A DNA stretch of 64,000 nucleotides from Novosphingobium lindaniclasticum LE124 (GTDB taxonomy: Bacteria > Pseudomonadota > Alphaproteobacteria > Sphingomonadales > Sphingomonadaceae): the NCBI RefSeq assembly GCF_000445125.1, contig NZ_ATHL01000076.1:124001-188000 (forward strand), written 5' to 3'. The notes under the pieces were generated by a model. That model saw only the letters and a list, made by a program, of their open reading frames with translations, was not told the DNA's origin and did no database searches. Below, piece after piece: positions 19,359-28,960 of the stretch; the first letter of the stretch is position 1, and the number at the start of each line of letters is the position of its first letter. The position numbers and the translations under genes are program-made.

Positions 19359-22300
19359 TCAGATTCCCTGCGGCTCGGTGCCGTCGGATGAGCGGCGACC
19401 GGCTTCGGTCTCCACTGCGGGTTCAGCTTCGTGCCTGTCGGTCTGTCCGTGCTTGAACAGGCGGCTCACGACCACGAAGAACATCGGGACCAGGAAGATC
19501 GCGAAGATCGTGGCGGAGAGCATGCCGCCTACGACCGCGCGGCCGATGGCGTTCTGACCGCCCGCGCCCGCGCCGCTCGAAACCGCCAGCGGCAAGACGC
19601 CGAACACGAAGGCCAGCGAGGTCATGAGGATCGGGCGAAGGCGAAGCCTTGCCGCTTCCACGGCCGCGCTGAAGGCGTTCATGCCGGCCTGCACGCGTTC
19701 CTCGGCGAACTCCACGATGAGAATGGCGTTCTTCGCGGCCACGCCGATCGTAGTGATCAGGCCGACCTGCAGGTAGATGTCGTTGTTCAGGCCGGTGAGC
19801 TTCGCGGCGAGCACGGCGCCGACGACGCCCAGCGGAACCACCAGGATGACTGCGATTGGAACCGACCAGCTTTCGTAGAGCGCCGCAAGGCACAGGAACA
19901 CGACGAAGAGCGAGAGGGCATAGAGCGCAGGTGCCTGTCCGCCCGACAGGCGTTCTTCATAGGACAGTCCGGTCCATTCGAGGGCGGTGCCCGGCGGCAG
20001 CTTCTGATGCATCTCGGCGATGGCCTCCATCGCTGCACCGGTGCTGACACCAGCCCCGGGCGCACCCTGGAGCTGCACGGCGGGACGGCCGTTGTAGCGG
20101 GTCAGGATGACCGGAGCCTTCTTCCACGACAGCGTCGAGAACGAGCCGAAAGGCGCCATCTGGCCGTCGCTGCCACGGGCGTAGAAGTTCTGGATCGACT
20201 CCGGCGAAGAGCGATAGGCCTCGTCCGCCTGCAGATAGACGCGCTTGGTCCGGCCGCGATCGAGGAAGTCGTTCACATAGGCGCCGCCCCATGCGGTGGA
20301 GATCTCGCTGTTCACCGTGCTGAGGTCGAGCCCGAGCGCGCCGGCCTTGTCCTGGTCGATGTTGATGTCGAGCTGTGGAGCATCGTCGAGGCTGACGGGA
20401 CGGACTTGCGCCACGCGCTGATCCTGAGCCGCAAGACCAAGCAACTGATTGCGCGCGGCGACCAGCTTGTCGTGACCGATGTTGTTCTGGTCGACGAGCC
20501 ACAGGTCGAAGCCCGTCGCATTGCCAAGCTCCTGCACGGCGGGAGGAACCAGCGCGAAGATCGTGGCGTCACGGTACTTCGAGAAAGCGCCCATGGCACG
20601 GCCGACCATGGCCGGAGCCCTGTTCTCGGCGCCGCTGCGGTCCTTCCAGTCCTTCAGCTTGACGAAGGCCATGCCCGCATTCTGCCCCTGACCGCTGAAC
20701 GAGAAGCCGCTGATGGTGAACACGGATTCGACGTTCGCCTTCTCGTCCCTGAGGAAGTGCTCGCGAACGACATCCAGGCCCCGTTGCGTCCGGGGAAGCG
20801 TCGCGCCTGGCGGCGCCTGGACCAGCGCGATCATCGTGCCCTGGTCTTCCTCGGGAAGGAAGCCGCTCGGCAGGCGCCAGAAAATGAGCGCCATGGCGCC
20901 GACAATCAGCAGATAGACCACGCCCGAGCGCTTCCAGTTGCGGGCCGCCCCGCGAACGCTCTTCTCGTACTTGACGGTGCCGGCGTCGAACTTGTCGTTG
21001 AACCAGCGGAAGAAGCGGGCAAGCGGCCCGTTGCCTTCGTTCTTGCTGGGGTCATGCGGCTTCAGGATCGTGGCGCAGAGCGCCGGCGTCAGGATCAGCG
21101 CGACCATCACCGAGAGCGCCATGGATGAGACGATGGTGATCGAGAACTGGCGATAGATCACGCCGGTGGAACCGCCGAAGAAGGCCATCGGCAGGAACAC
21201 CGCGGAGAGCACCATGCCGATGCCGATCAGCGCGCCGCTGATCTCGTCCATCGACTTTCGCGCGGCCTCCTTGGGCTTGAGATGTTCCGTCTGGATCAGA
21301 CGCTCGACGTTTTCGACCACGACGATGGCGTCGTCGACCAGCAGGCCGATCGCCAGCACCATGCCGAACAAGGTGAGTGTGTTGATGGAGTAGCCGAGTG
21401 CCTGCATGACCCCGAAAGTGCCGAGCAGCACGACCGGGACCGCAATCGTCGGGATGATCGTCGCGCGCCAGTTCTGAAGGAACAGGAACATGACGAGGAA
21501 CACGAGGACGACGGCTTCGATCAGGGTGTGGACCACCTGCTCGACCGACAGACGGACGAACGGCGTGGCATCGTAAGGATAGACGACCTTTACATCCTGC
21601 GGGAAGTTCTGGGCGATACGTTCGATTTCGGCCTTCACGAGGTCCACTGTATCGAGCGCATTTGCGCCCGATGCCAGCTTTACGCCGAAGCCCGAGGCGG
21701 GCTTGCCGTTGTACTGCGTTTCGAAGCCGTAGATTTCGGCGCCAAGTTCGACCCGTGCGACGTCGCGAAGACGCACCACGGCGCCGTTCTGGCCCTGACG
21801 CAAGCGGATGTTCCCGAACTCTTCGGGGGTCTGCAGGCGCGATTGAACCGAAACGGTGGCGTTGAGCTCCTGCTCCTTGGACGCGGGAAGCTGGCCGAGC
21901 TGACCGGCGGAAACCTGCGCGTTCTGCGCCTGCACGGCGGTTCGGATGTCGCCGATCGTCAGGTTGTAGCTGCGCAGTTTCAGCGGATCGACCCAGATGC
22001 GCATGGCATATTGGGTGCCGAAGATCTGAAGCTCGCCGACGCCGTTGATGCGGCTGACCGGGTCCTGGACCTGGCTGACGAGATAGTCCGACAGGTCGTT
22101 GGCGCTGTGGCTGCCGTCCTGCGAATAGATCGCCGCGACCAGGAGGAAGCTGGCCGCCGACTTCGCGACAGTGACGCCCTGGCGCTGGACTTCCTGCGGC
22201 AGCAGCGCCGTGGCCGCTTGCAGCTTGTTCTGCACCTGGACTTGCGCGATGTCGGGATCGGTGCCCTGCTCGAACGTCAAAGTGATGCTGACGTTACCGG

Positions 22301-22553
22301 CCGAGGACGACTGCGCGGAGAAGTAGCGCAGGTTGTCGATACCCTTGAGCTGCTGCTCGATGATCTGCGTGGTCGTGCGCTCCAGCGTTTCCGCGTCGGC
22401 GCCGGGATAAGTGGCGGAGATCGTCACCGTGGGCGGCGCGATCTCGGGGAACTGGGACACCGGCAGGCTGCGGATCGCCAGCGCGCCGAACATCATCAGC
22501 ACGATGGCGATGACCCATGCAAAGATGGGCCGGTCGATGAAATAACGTGCCAT
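19359..22553 (-). CDS. RND multidrug efflux permease (AcrB/MexB family)
   Basis: A 1064-residue HAE1-family proton antiporter of the inner membrane. It begins MARYFIDRPIFAWVIAIVLM. The proton-relay helix LLVDDAIVVVENVERLIQ carries the two essential aspartates. FFGGSTGVIYRQFSITIVSS and VYLQADEAYRSSPE (pore domain) are also family signatures. Length and two large periplasmic loops fit AcrB. It is preceded by the adaptor gene (6-base gap) and followed by the channel gene, giving a complete tripartite pump. Substrates are not predictable. Confidence 0.97.
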   Translation of the reverse strand: MARYFIDRPIFAWVIAIVLMMFGALAIRSLPVSQFPEIAPPTVTISATYPGADAETLERTTTQIIEQQLKGIDNLRYFSAQSSSAGNVSITLTFEQGTDPDIAQVQVQNKLQAATALLPQEVQRQGVTVAKSAASFLLVAAIYSQDGSHSANDLSDYLVSQVQDPVSRINGVGELQIFGTQYAMRIWVDPLKLRSYNLTIGDIRTAVQAQNAQVSAGQLGQLPASKEQELNATVSVQSRLQTPEEFGNIRLRQGQNGAVVRLRDVARVELGAEIYGFETQYNGKPASGFGVKLASGANALDTVDLVKAEIERIAQNFPQDVKVVYPYDATPFVRLSVEQVVHTLIEAVVLVFLVMFLFLQNWRATIIPTIAVPVVLLGTFGVMQALGYSINTLTLFGMVLAIGLLVDDAIVVVENVERLIQTEHLKPKEAARKSMDEISGALIGIGMVLSAVFLPMAFFGGSTGVIYRQFSITIVSSMALSVMVALILTPALCATILKPHDPSKNEGNGPLARFFRWFNDKFDAGTVKYEKSVRGAARNWKRSGVVYLLIVGAMALIFWRLPSGFLPEEDQGTMIALVQAPPGATLPRTQRGLDVVREHFLRDEKANVESVFTISGFSFSGQGQNAGMAFVKLKDWKDRSGAENRAPAMVGRAMGAFSKYRDATIFALVPPAVQELGNATGFDLWLVDQNNIGHDKLVAARNQLLGLAAQDQRVAQVRPVSLDDAPQLDINIDQDKAGALGLDLSTVNSEISTAWGGAYVNDFLDRGRTKRVYLQADEAYRSSPESIQNFYARGSDGQMAPFGSFSTLSWKKAPVILTRYNGRPAVQLQGAPGAGVSTGAAMEAIAEMHQKLPPGTALEWTGLSYEERLSGGQAPALYALSLFVVFLCLAALYESWSVPIAVILVVPLGVVGAVLAAKLTGLNNDIYLQVGLITTIGVAAKNAILIVEFAEERVQAGMNAFSAAVEAARLRLRPILMTSLAFVFGVLPLAVSSGAGAGGQNAIGRAVVGGMLSATIFAIFLVPMFFVVVSRLFKHGQTDRHEAEPAVETEAGRRSSDGTEPQGI

Positions 22554-22559
22554 GATCGA

Positions 22560-23744
22560 TTACTGGCCCTGTCCGGCGTCTTGACCTGCAGCCTTCCGGC
22601 CCTGCTGCGCGGGTGCTCCGCCCGCAGGCTTGGCGTCCTGCGGCGCGACCGGCTTCACGGGCATGCCCGGGCGCAGCATCTGCGCGCCGTCCACCACGAC
22701 CTTGTCGCCGGCCTTCAGACCGGACGTCACCAGCCAGTTCGTACCGACGGTCCGCGGTGCTTCGATCTTGCGCATTTCCAGCTTGTTGCCGGCGCCGACG
22801 GTGAGTGCCGTAGGATTGCCCTTCTCGTCTCGGCTCACGGCCGATTGGGGCACGAGGATGCCGTTGCTCTTGGTGCCTTCGACCAGTTCCGCCCGGACGT
22901 ACATGCCGGGCAGCAGCAGGCCGCGCGGGTTGCCGAACTGGACGCGGACCACCTGGCTGCCGGTCGACGGGTCGACGGTCACGTCGGTGAACTTGAGCGT
23001 GCCTTCTTCCGCGTAAGTGCTGCCGTCCTCCAACTTCAGCCGCACGCGGGCGGCCGCGCCGGCCCGCGAGAGATTGCCCGAAAGCAGCTCCTGACGCAGG
23101 CGAAGGACATCCGTGCTCGACTGCTGGATGTCCACGAACATGGGATCAAGCCGCTGAATGACCGTAAGAGCGTCGGTCTGCGAAGCCGAAACGAGCGCGC
23201 CGGTGGTATAAGTGGAGCGGCCGATGCGGCCCGAGATCGGTGCGCGAATGGTCGTGCGGGCCAGATCGATCTGGGCGCTGCGCACTGCCGCCTCCTGGGC
23301 GGCAACGTCGGCGCGGGCCTGGGCGGCGCTGGCGACGGCGTTCTCCGCCTCCTGCCGCGAGATGGCGTTGATCTTCACGAGTTCGCCGTACCGCCGGGCC
23401 AGGGCAGCGGTGTTCGCGATGTTGGCGCGGGCGCGGACCAGTGCCGCACGCGCGCTGGCGACTTGCGCTTCGTAGGGCGCGGGGTCGATGCGATAGAGCG
23501 GCTGTCCGGCGCGCACCATGTCGCCCTCCTGGAACAGGCGCTGGAGGATCAGGCCGTTCACTTGCGGGCGCACGTCGGCCGTCTCGAAGGCCGTGGTGCG
23601 GCCCGGAAGTTCCGAGCTGAGCGTGACCGCGCCTTCCTTGACCGTGACGACGCCGACCTCGGGAGGACCGGCAGGAGCCTGCTGCTCTCCGCCGCCGCCG
23701 CACGAGGCAAGGAGCAAGGCAAGAGCCGGGGTGATCTTTTTCAT
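22560..23744 (-). CDS. RND efflux periplasmic adaptor lipoprotein (AcrA/MexA family)
   Basis: A 394-residue membrane-fusion protein starting MKKITPALALLLASCGGGGE (ATG 23742-23744), with lipobox LASC. The lipoyl half motif FQEGDMVRAGQPLYRIDPAP, an alpha-helical hairpin with ALARRYGELVKINAISRQE, the second lipoyl half TIRAPISGRIGRS and the beta-barrel GLLLPGMYVRAELVEG appear in the expected order. The C-terminal tail is Gln/Gly/Ala-rich. It is the first gene of the pump operon and its promoter region carries the TetR palindrome. Confidence 0.96.
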   Translation of the reverse strand: MKKITPALALLLASCGGGGEQQAPAGPPEVGVVTVKEGAVTLSSELPGRTTAFETADVRPQVNGLILQRLFQEGDMVRAGQPLYRIDPAPYEAQVASARAALVRARANIANTAALARRYGELVKINAISRQEAENAVASAAQARADVAAQEAAVRSAQIDLARTTIRAPISGRIGRSTYTTGALVSASQTDALTVIQRLDPMFVDIQQSSTDVLRLRQELLSGNLSRAGAAARVRLKLEDGSTYAEEGTLKFTDVTVDPSTGSQVVRVQFGNPRGLLLPGMYVRAELVEGTKSNGILVPQSAVSRDEKGNPTALTVGAGNKLEMRKIEAPRTVGTNWLVTSGLKAGDKVVVDGAQMLRPGMPVKPVAPQDAKPAGGAPAQQGRKAAGQDAGQGQ

Positions 23745-23773
23745 GGAGCAAGCCCGCAATGAGAGTTAAAGCG

Positions 23774-23791
23774 TGAGTGAGTATTCACTCA
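23774..23791. promoter_or_regulatory. TetR/AcrR operator of the efflux operon
   Basis: TGAGTGA and TCACTCA form a perfect dyad with spacer GTAT. It lies 30 bases upstream of the adaptor start and 58 bases upstream of the tetR start, so one repressor dimer (or a pair) could block both promoters. Confidence 0.75.
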
Positions 23792-23849
23792 TTGATTCGC
23801 GCGATGTGTATTGGGTCGCCGAAGCGTTTGCAAGGCGAGGAGGAATGCA

Positions 23850-24464
23850 GTGAAAGATGACATAATTATGGATCGTTCGCGAGCAGCCCGTTCGGTGGCG
23901 CGCCGCGAACATCTTCTGGACACCGCCAGAAAGCTGTTTGTCGAGCAAGGGTTCCATAGGACCGGCATGGCACAGATCGCCCTCGCTTCCGGGATCAAGG
24001 TCGGCCAGATCTACCGGGACTTCGCGAACAAGGAAGCCATCATCGCTGCCATCTGCGAAGCGAACCTGATCACATGGCTTGAGGAAAACCAGCTGGAAAC
24101 CGCCGTGGCGAACCGGGACACCGCCGCCATCGAGACCTGGATCGAGCGCATCTGTTCGGACGAACCGTCCATGGAAGACCGCCGCCTGATGGCCGAGCTG
24201 TTGGCGGAAGTCGGCAGGAACCCCATCATCGCCGACCTCAACCGGCAGGCCGACGAGCGTGTCAGGCTGCGCCTGGACGAAGCGATAGAATCGCTTGCGC
24301 CGATGGCGCCCAGCAACCGCCGATCGCAAGTGGTGGACCTGATCTTTCTGCTGTCGTGGGGCATGATGGCGATGATGGAATTGTCCCCCGAGCGGAACCA
24401 TGCGCAAGTCCGCAGGAACGTTGTGGCCATTCTGCGCCAGGAGATCGGCGCCCTGGCCCGCTAA
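23850..24464 (+). CDS. TetR/AcrR family repressor of the efflux operon
   Basis: A 204-residue repressor. I start it at GTG 23850-23852 because GAGGAGGA at 23837-23844 is 5 bases upstream; the next in-frame ATG is 23868. The HTH reads REHLLDTARKLFVEQGFHRT, GMAQIALASGIKVGQIYRDF and ANKEAII, typical of AcrR. The ligand-binding domain is all-alpha. It is divergent from the RND operon with a perfect palindrome between, so autoregulation and pump repression are likely. Confidence 0.93.
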   Translation: MKDDIIMDRSRAARSVARREHLLDTARKLFVEQGFHRTGMAQIALASGIKVGQIYRDFANKEAIIAAICEANLITWLEENQLETAVANRDTAAIETWIERICSDEPSMEDRRLMAELLAEVGRNPIIADLNRQADERVRLRLDEAIESLAPMAPSNRRSQVVDLIFLLSWGMMAMMELSPERNHAQVRRNVVAILRQEIGALAR

Positions 24465-24636
24465 GCTGGCGCGCACTTTACTCGGGTTCGCCTCGATAAT
24501 GCGTTTGTTTCGCAAGAAGCCAAGCCTTGTGACATTTCGTTGCGCAAAATGTGTGTAAAGGCTGGACACGAGCCTGAAGTCGTATCATTCTGGCTGAGAC
24601 ACGACCCTGTAAAAAGTCGTGCGGAGGATGCCCAAG

Positions 24637-24900
24637 ATGATCGAGAAGACCGAAGTGGAATCAGGCGACAAGGCGATGATCCTGTTGCAGAGCCTGATCT
24701 GCTATTTGCGTGAAAAGAATGTTCTGACCCGCGCCGATATCGAAGAATTGCGCGAGAAGGTGGAAGCGCGCATCGCCGACGCTGAAACCAACCTGCCTTG
24801 TGCCAGCGCGCTCGCCACCGCCGCAGCATCGGAAATGCGCGAACTGGAACAGTTCTGCGGCAAAAAGTTCGGCGGCAAGCACCGACACCGCGTGAACTGA
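24637..24900 (+). CDS. Small conserved hypothetical protein
   Basis: An 87-residue protein with ATG at 24637 and GGAGG at 24623-24627. It is predicted to be mostly helical: MILLQSLICYLREKNVLTRA, DIEELREKVEARIADAE and SEMRELEQFCGKKFGGK. Three cysteines (in LICYL, LPCAS and QFCGK) and a basic His/Arg tail could bind a metal or nucleic acid. Followed by an 11-bp intrinsic terminator, it forms a single-gene unit. I do not recognise the family. Confidence 0.75.
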   Translation: MIEKTEVESGDKAMILLQSLICYLREKNVLTRADIEELREKVEARIADAETNLPCASALATAAASEMRELEQFCGKKFGGKHRHRVN

Positions 24901-24923
24901 ACGGCTTCCTGACGGGTCGGGAT

Positions 24924-24952
24924 CGCTCTCCGGAATTTCGCTCCGGAGAGCG
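24924..24952 (+). terminator. Intrinsic terminator of the small helical protein gene
   Basis: CGCTCTCCGGA at 24924-24934 pairs perfectly with TCCGGAGAGCG at 24942-24952 around a 7-base loop, followed by GTTTG. It lies 24 bases after the stop codon. Confidence 0.75.
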
Positions 24953-25261
24953 GTTTGATGCTAAGAATGCAATCGTGATTGCGGTCTTTACAGCCGCTGC
25001 GAGTGGCTGAGGAAAGCTTTGCGCCCGGCGTTGCAACGAAATTGGGGGCAATCATTCAGACCCGCCGCGAATCGCCACGTCGAGCAGAGTGAAACTGGGC
25101 GGTCGGTGCTGGGCACATTGAGAGGCGGGAGGCGCGCTGCCTCACCGCAATCCGGCTTTTGGTGCTCTCTCGAACTGAGACCAATCCACACGAGGAAACG
25201 TGTGGCCATGACAGAACACGCATCACGCTTTGCCGCTCAGCCAGGGAACTTTCGGCGCGCC
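24953..25261. other. Intergenic region without a supported gene
   Basis: Between the small gene terminator and the end of the convergent MFS/spermidine synthase-like gene I find no credible frame. A CCACACG (25186-25192)/CGTGTGG (25199-25205) hairpin is the only structure I see; it might end transcription of the convergent gene. Confidence 0.5.
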
Positions 25262-27502
25262 TCAGGGACGGCCTGTCAGCCGGTCCCAGCGGACGAAGGG
25301 CAGGATGGAGGCGTGATCGTCGGTCCAGGGGCGGGCGGCCCTATCGTTCAGCGGCGTCCAGGGCGTATCGGCGCTTATCCTCGCCAGATCCTTCACGACC
25401 GATCCGTCGCGCGACAAGGCGATCCAGCGCGAAGGCGTGTAAAGAGCGGTGTCGATAGGACGGTCGAGCCGCGATAGCGCCGTCATTCCGCTCGCCGCCG
25501 CATTGGTGCCCACGACAGGCGCCAGATCGAGGTAGCGGTTGGAAATATGGAGCAGCAGGAGGCCGCGCGGCGTGAGTGCCCGTGCATAGACCTGCAACGC
25601 TTCCTTCGTGAGCAGGTGCACGGGTATAGCATCGCTGGAGAACGCGTCGATCACGAGCACGTCGAAGACCCCCGCCGGCATATCCGTCAGCTTCAATCGG
25701 GCATCGCCAAGGATCACGCGGGCGCCGGGCGTGCAGTCCCGCAGGAAAGTGAAGCGCTCGCTGGTCGAGAACTGCAGGATGACCGGATCTATTTCGAAGA
25801 ACGTCCACCGCTGGCCCGGAACGGCGCGGCAGGCGAGCGATCCCGTGCCCAGCCCGACCACGCCGATGCGGGCAGCCGCTCCTTCGAGATGGGGCACCGC
25901 GTTAAGCGCCAGGGCCACGCCGGAAGTCGGTCCGTAGTAGGTCAGCGCCTCGCGCGATCTGACGGGATCCAGTGATTGTTCGCCATGGAGGGTCGTGCCA
26001 TGGGCAAGGGTCCGCAAGGCACCGTCGGCCGTGTCGCGGACCGTGTAGATGCCGAAATAGCTGCGCGTTCGTTCGCCGCCGAGCGTGGCGCGAATCGTCC
26101 AGATCCCGCCTTGCGCAACCATGGCGAGCGCCAGAACGGTGACGAAAGCGGTGCGCCAGGCCATCACCATGATGCCGGTGCCGGTCAGGAAAACCGTCAG
26201 CAAAACTGCCGCCAGGCCTTCATCGGGACGCAGCGCCCGCTGGTCGAGTTGCCAGCCCAGGAACGCGGCGAAGGCCAGCAGGAGCAGGAGCGCCACGCGC
26301 GCCATTCCCGGTTCGATGCCTTCGCCGCTCCGCCAGCGCAGGATCGGATCGAGCGGCATGATAACCGCCGCGGCCATGACCAGCAGGGGATGCTCCCAGG
26401 CCCAGTCGAACACGAGCGGAGCGACCAGCGCGGTGAACAGCCCGCCCAGAGCGCCCCCCGCCGACATCACCAGATAGAACCGCGTCAATTGCGCAGGCGC
26501 GGGACGAAGGTCGTAGAGCCGCTTGTGCAGTGTCGTCGCGATGCAGAACAGCATGAGGCACGCACCTCCGGCGATCCACAATGTTCCCGATCCGTTGGAC
26601 AGCATGGCATAGCTGCCCGCGAACAGCACCACGACAGGCGTCACGAAAGCGATGGCAGCGGCCGGCGCGCGGTTGTCGGCGAAGGCGACGACGAAGCTCA
26701 GCAGATAGAGCCCCAGCGGAATGACCCAGAGCAGCGGCATCGCGAAGATGTCCGTCGTCAGGTGGGTCGTGGTCGAGAGCATGAGGCCCGAAGGGATCGC
26801 CGCCAGCGCCAGCCACAGCGCCATCGTCCGGCCGGGAATCCGCACGCCCTGTCCCCAAAGCTGCTTTTGCGAAGGCGGCGGCGGCAGCGCGTGGCGGCGG
26901 CTCGCAGCGCAGAGGATCACCAGCGAGATCAGCAAGGCGAAGCCGCACGACCAGGCGATACTCTGGCTGCGCAGAGTCAGCAGCGGCTCGGCCAGCAGCG
27001 GATAGGCCAGTAGCCCGGCGAAGCTGCCAAGGTTGGACGCGGCATAGAGAGCCCAGGGCTGACCGGCTCCAGGATCGGCGGCGAACCACCGCTGCATCAA
27101 GGGCGCTTGCGCCGAGACCGCGAAGAACACAGGACCGACGCTCAATCCCAGCAGCACCGGAACCCACAGCGCCTCCGGCAGTCCTTTCGGCTGCACCAGA
27201 TCGAACAGGCCCACGGGAAGCGTCGATCCGGCCAGAAGCAGGAGCGCGAGGTGCACGATCGTCTGCCGCCGCAGCGACAAGCGTCCCAGCATGTGCGCAT
27301 AGGCGTAGCCGGCCAGGAGGAGCGCCTGGTAGACCAGCATGGCACTGTTCCAGACGTTCGGCGCACCTCCCAGCCGAGGAAGCGCCATCCTGGCGACCAT
27401 CGGCTGCACCAGGAAGAGCAGGAAGCTGCCCGTCGATATAGTGGCGACGAATAGCCCGCGCGCTGCCCGCCCTTCTCCCTCGCCCTTCACGTCAGCGGCC
27501 AC
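25262..27502 (-). CDS. Fused membrane transporter-like/spermidine synthase-like protein
   Basis: A 746-residue protein. About residues 15-490 carry many hydrophobic segments, starting SFLLFLVQPMVARMALPRLG, which is the hallmark of the fused MFS/spermidine synthase family. The C-terminal part resembles polyamine aminopropyltransferases: GVVGLGTGSLACRA (SAM-like nucleotide loop), FFEIDPVILQFS and VLVIDAFSSDAIPVHLLTKE. Catalytic residues for true spermidine synthesis are not securely identified, and the natural reaction of these fusions is unknown. It is a single-gene unit. Confidence 0.9.
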   Translation of the reverse strand: MAADVKGEGEGRAARGLFVATISTGSFLLFLVQPMVARMALPRLGGAPNVWNSAMLVYQALLLAGYAYAHMLGRLSLRRQTIVHLALLLLAGSTLPVGLFDLVQPKGLPEALWVPVLLGLSVGPVFFAVSAQAPLMQRWFAADPGAGQPWALYAASNLGSFAGLLAYPLLAEPLLTLRSQSIAWSCGFALLISLVILCAASRRHALPPPPSQKQLWGQGVRIPGRTMALWLALAAIPSGLMLSTTTHLTTDIFAMPLLWVIPLGLYLLSFVVAFADNRAPAAAIAFVTPVVVLFAGSYAMLSNGSGTLWIAGGACLMLFCIATTLHKRLYDLRPAPAQLTRFYLVMSAGGALGGLFTALVAPLVFDWAWEHPLLVMAAAVIMPLDPILRWRSGEGIEPGMARVALLLLLAFAAFLGWQLDQRALRPDEGLAAVLLTVFLTGTGIMVMAWRTAFVTVLALAMVAQGGIWTIRATLGGERTRSYFGIYTVRDTADGALRTLAHGTTLHGEQSLDPVRSREALTYYGPTSGVALALNAVPHLEGAAARIGVVGLGTGSLACRAVPGQRWTFFEIDPVILQFSTSERFTFLRDCTPGARVILGDARLKLTDMPAGVFDVLVIDAFSSDAIPVHLLTKEALQVYARALTPRGLLLLHISNRYLDLAPVVGTNAAASGMTALSRLDRPIDTALYTPSRWIALSRDGSVVKDLARISADTPWTPLNDRAARPWTDDHASILPFVRWDRLTGRP

Positions 27503-27641
27503 CCTTGTTTCATCCCAATGCGCGCGGGCGCTCTAACGCAGGCAGGTGCCGGGATAAAGCAGTCCTCTCATCGTTTGCCACGTACCCGGGCGTTGCGCCG
27601 CAGGAAGCGAAACCTCCGCGACGATCGCCCGTTTGCTCCTC

Positions 27642-28007
27642 ATGGCCAAAACCGTGCAATTCGTAGGCGATTATCCGGTGACCCCTGACGGTCGCTATTT
27701 CGTGGTACGTGGGCGGTTGTGGCGCATGTCCGATCCGTCGCTGCCGCCCTCCTGCCGCGAGGAACGCGTTCGAGATCTGATGCAGGCCCGCCGCGCGGTG
27801 GGCCAAGCCAAGCGCGCAGGGGACCGCGATGCAGAAGCCGCCGCGCGCCGGGAATTGGACCGGGCCAAGCGCGCTCTGGGAGAACGCGGCCCGGTCTGGT
27901 GGAGCGACGGCGATCCCGATCTCAACCGTCGCCTCATAGGCAATACGCCCTATGCGGATTGGTTCGACGCTCTCATTCCTGCGCCTGGCCGCGCGGAGCG
28001 ATCGTGA
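27642..28007 (+). CDS. Small conserved hypothetical protein
   Basis: About 121 residues from ATG 27642 (a TTG three codons upstream is possible). It contains FVGDYPVTPDGRYFVVRGRL, a helical charged middle (RDLMQARRAVGQAKRAGDRD) and RGPVWWSDGDPDLNRRLIGN near the end. The beta-strand N terminus resembles small bacterial WG-rich proteins, but I cannot name the family. Its last 35 bases overlap the 3' end of the convergent SDR gene. Confidence 0.75.
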   Translation: MAKTVQFVGDYPVTPDGRYFVVRGRLWRMSDPSLPPSCREERVRDLMQARRAVGQAKRAGDRDAEAAARRELDRAKRALGERGPVWWSDGDPDLNRRLIGNTPYADWFDALIPAPGRAERS

Positions 28008-28731
28008 GCTGCTGGACGACGGCACGGCGCGGCTGCGTCAGGAGATAGTGGACGCCCACCGCGATGTCTTCGGCACGCAGCATGGTCTCCTCCGCGATCA
28101 TCTCGCGCTGCTTTTCCGCAGGGATGTCGGGATACTGGAAGTCGGCCCCGGTCTTGCCCGGCTCGACAAGGCTGACTTTGATACCCTGAGGGCCCAGTTC
28201 ACGGCGCAGAGCCTCGGCGAAGCCGGCGATTCCGGCTTTCATCCCCGCGTAGACGGTAGATCCCGCTCCCAAGACGTGCGCCGACATGGAGCCGATCAGG
28301 ACGATGTCGCCCTTGTCGACCAGCGTCTCCTGCGCCGCCTTGGCGCTGAGCAGGTAGGCGGTGAAATCGACGGCGACGGCGTAGCGGATCTCATCCGCCA
28401 ACATCTCGGACAAAGCCGAGGCCGGGACGGCCGCATTGACGACGACGATGTCGGGATCCCCTAGCGCGTTGCGCGCTTGATCGAAGAATCTTTCGAGCTG
28501 TTCCGGGTCTGCCAGGTCGAGGGCCACGCCGTCACCCTTGCCAACCTCGCGTATGCGCTCCAGCGCATCGCCCAGATGCTCGGGCGAGCGGCCGCAGATG
28601 AATACCTCCACGCCCTCGCTGGCAAGCAGCACCGCAATGGCCCTGCCGATCCCGGTGGTGCCGCCGGTGATGATCGCCTTGCGACCGTTCAGATCAGGCT
28701 TGGCGGTATGTGCGTCGAACAAATCCTTCAT
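27973..28731 (-). CDS. Short-chain dehydrogenase/reductase
   Basis: A 252-residue classical SDR from ATG 28729-28731. The nucleotide-binding loop is TGGTTGIG, the usual NNAG motif appears as VNAAVPAS, the catalytic Ser lies in IGSMSAH and the Tyr/Lys pair in YAGMK. The C terminus VEPGKTGADFQYPDIPAEK is consistent with NAD(P)-dependent oxidoreductases of glucose/3-oxoacyl type; substrate is not predictable. It is divergent from the hemerythrin gene. Confidence 0.9.
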   Translation of the reverse strand: MKDLFDAHTAKPDLNGRKAIITGGTTGIGRAIAVLLASEGVEVFICGRSPEHLGDALERIREVGKGDGVALDLADPEQLERFFDQARNALGDPDIVVVNAAVPASALSEMLADEIRYAVAVDFTAYLLSAKAAQETLVDKGDIVLIGSMSAHVLGAGSTVYAGMKAGIAGFAEALRRELGPQGIKVSLVEPGKTGADFQYPDIPAEKQREMIAEETMLRAEDIAVGVHYLLTQPRRAVVQQLTIAPRGQAQE

Positions 28732-28960
28732 TACCTGTCGCGTCCTTGTGCTGGAGGGCGGCGGCGAACCGCACGAGAAGGACAAGTCCTCAACAGACGA
28801 GGTCGTTCCGCATCAGGCACGAGTCCGCCCCGATCACGGTTCCGGTTCAGGCATTCTCCTCGCCCGTGGCTGGCTTAATCGCATAAACCTAGATCAACAT
28901 GGCGGGAACGAGAGCAAGTTTCGGGAACTTTACAGGACGAAATCCGAGAAGGAGGACCCC

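Noticed and set aside
21282..23762. An 826-codon plus-strand frame opposite the RND pump and adaptor
   Set aside because: Antisense to two strongly supported genes; composition (Arg/Gln/Asp-rich) is that of a shadow frame.
25208..25477. Small plus-strand frame starting at ATG 25208 after GAGG-like sequence
   Set aside because: Mostly antisense to the spermidine synthase-like domain and without protein-like composition.
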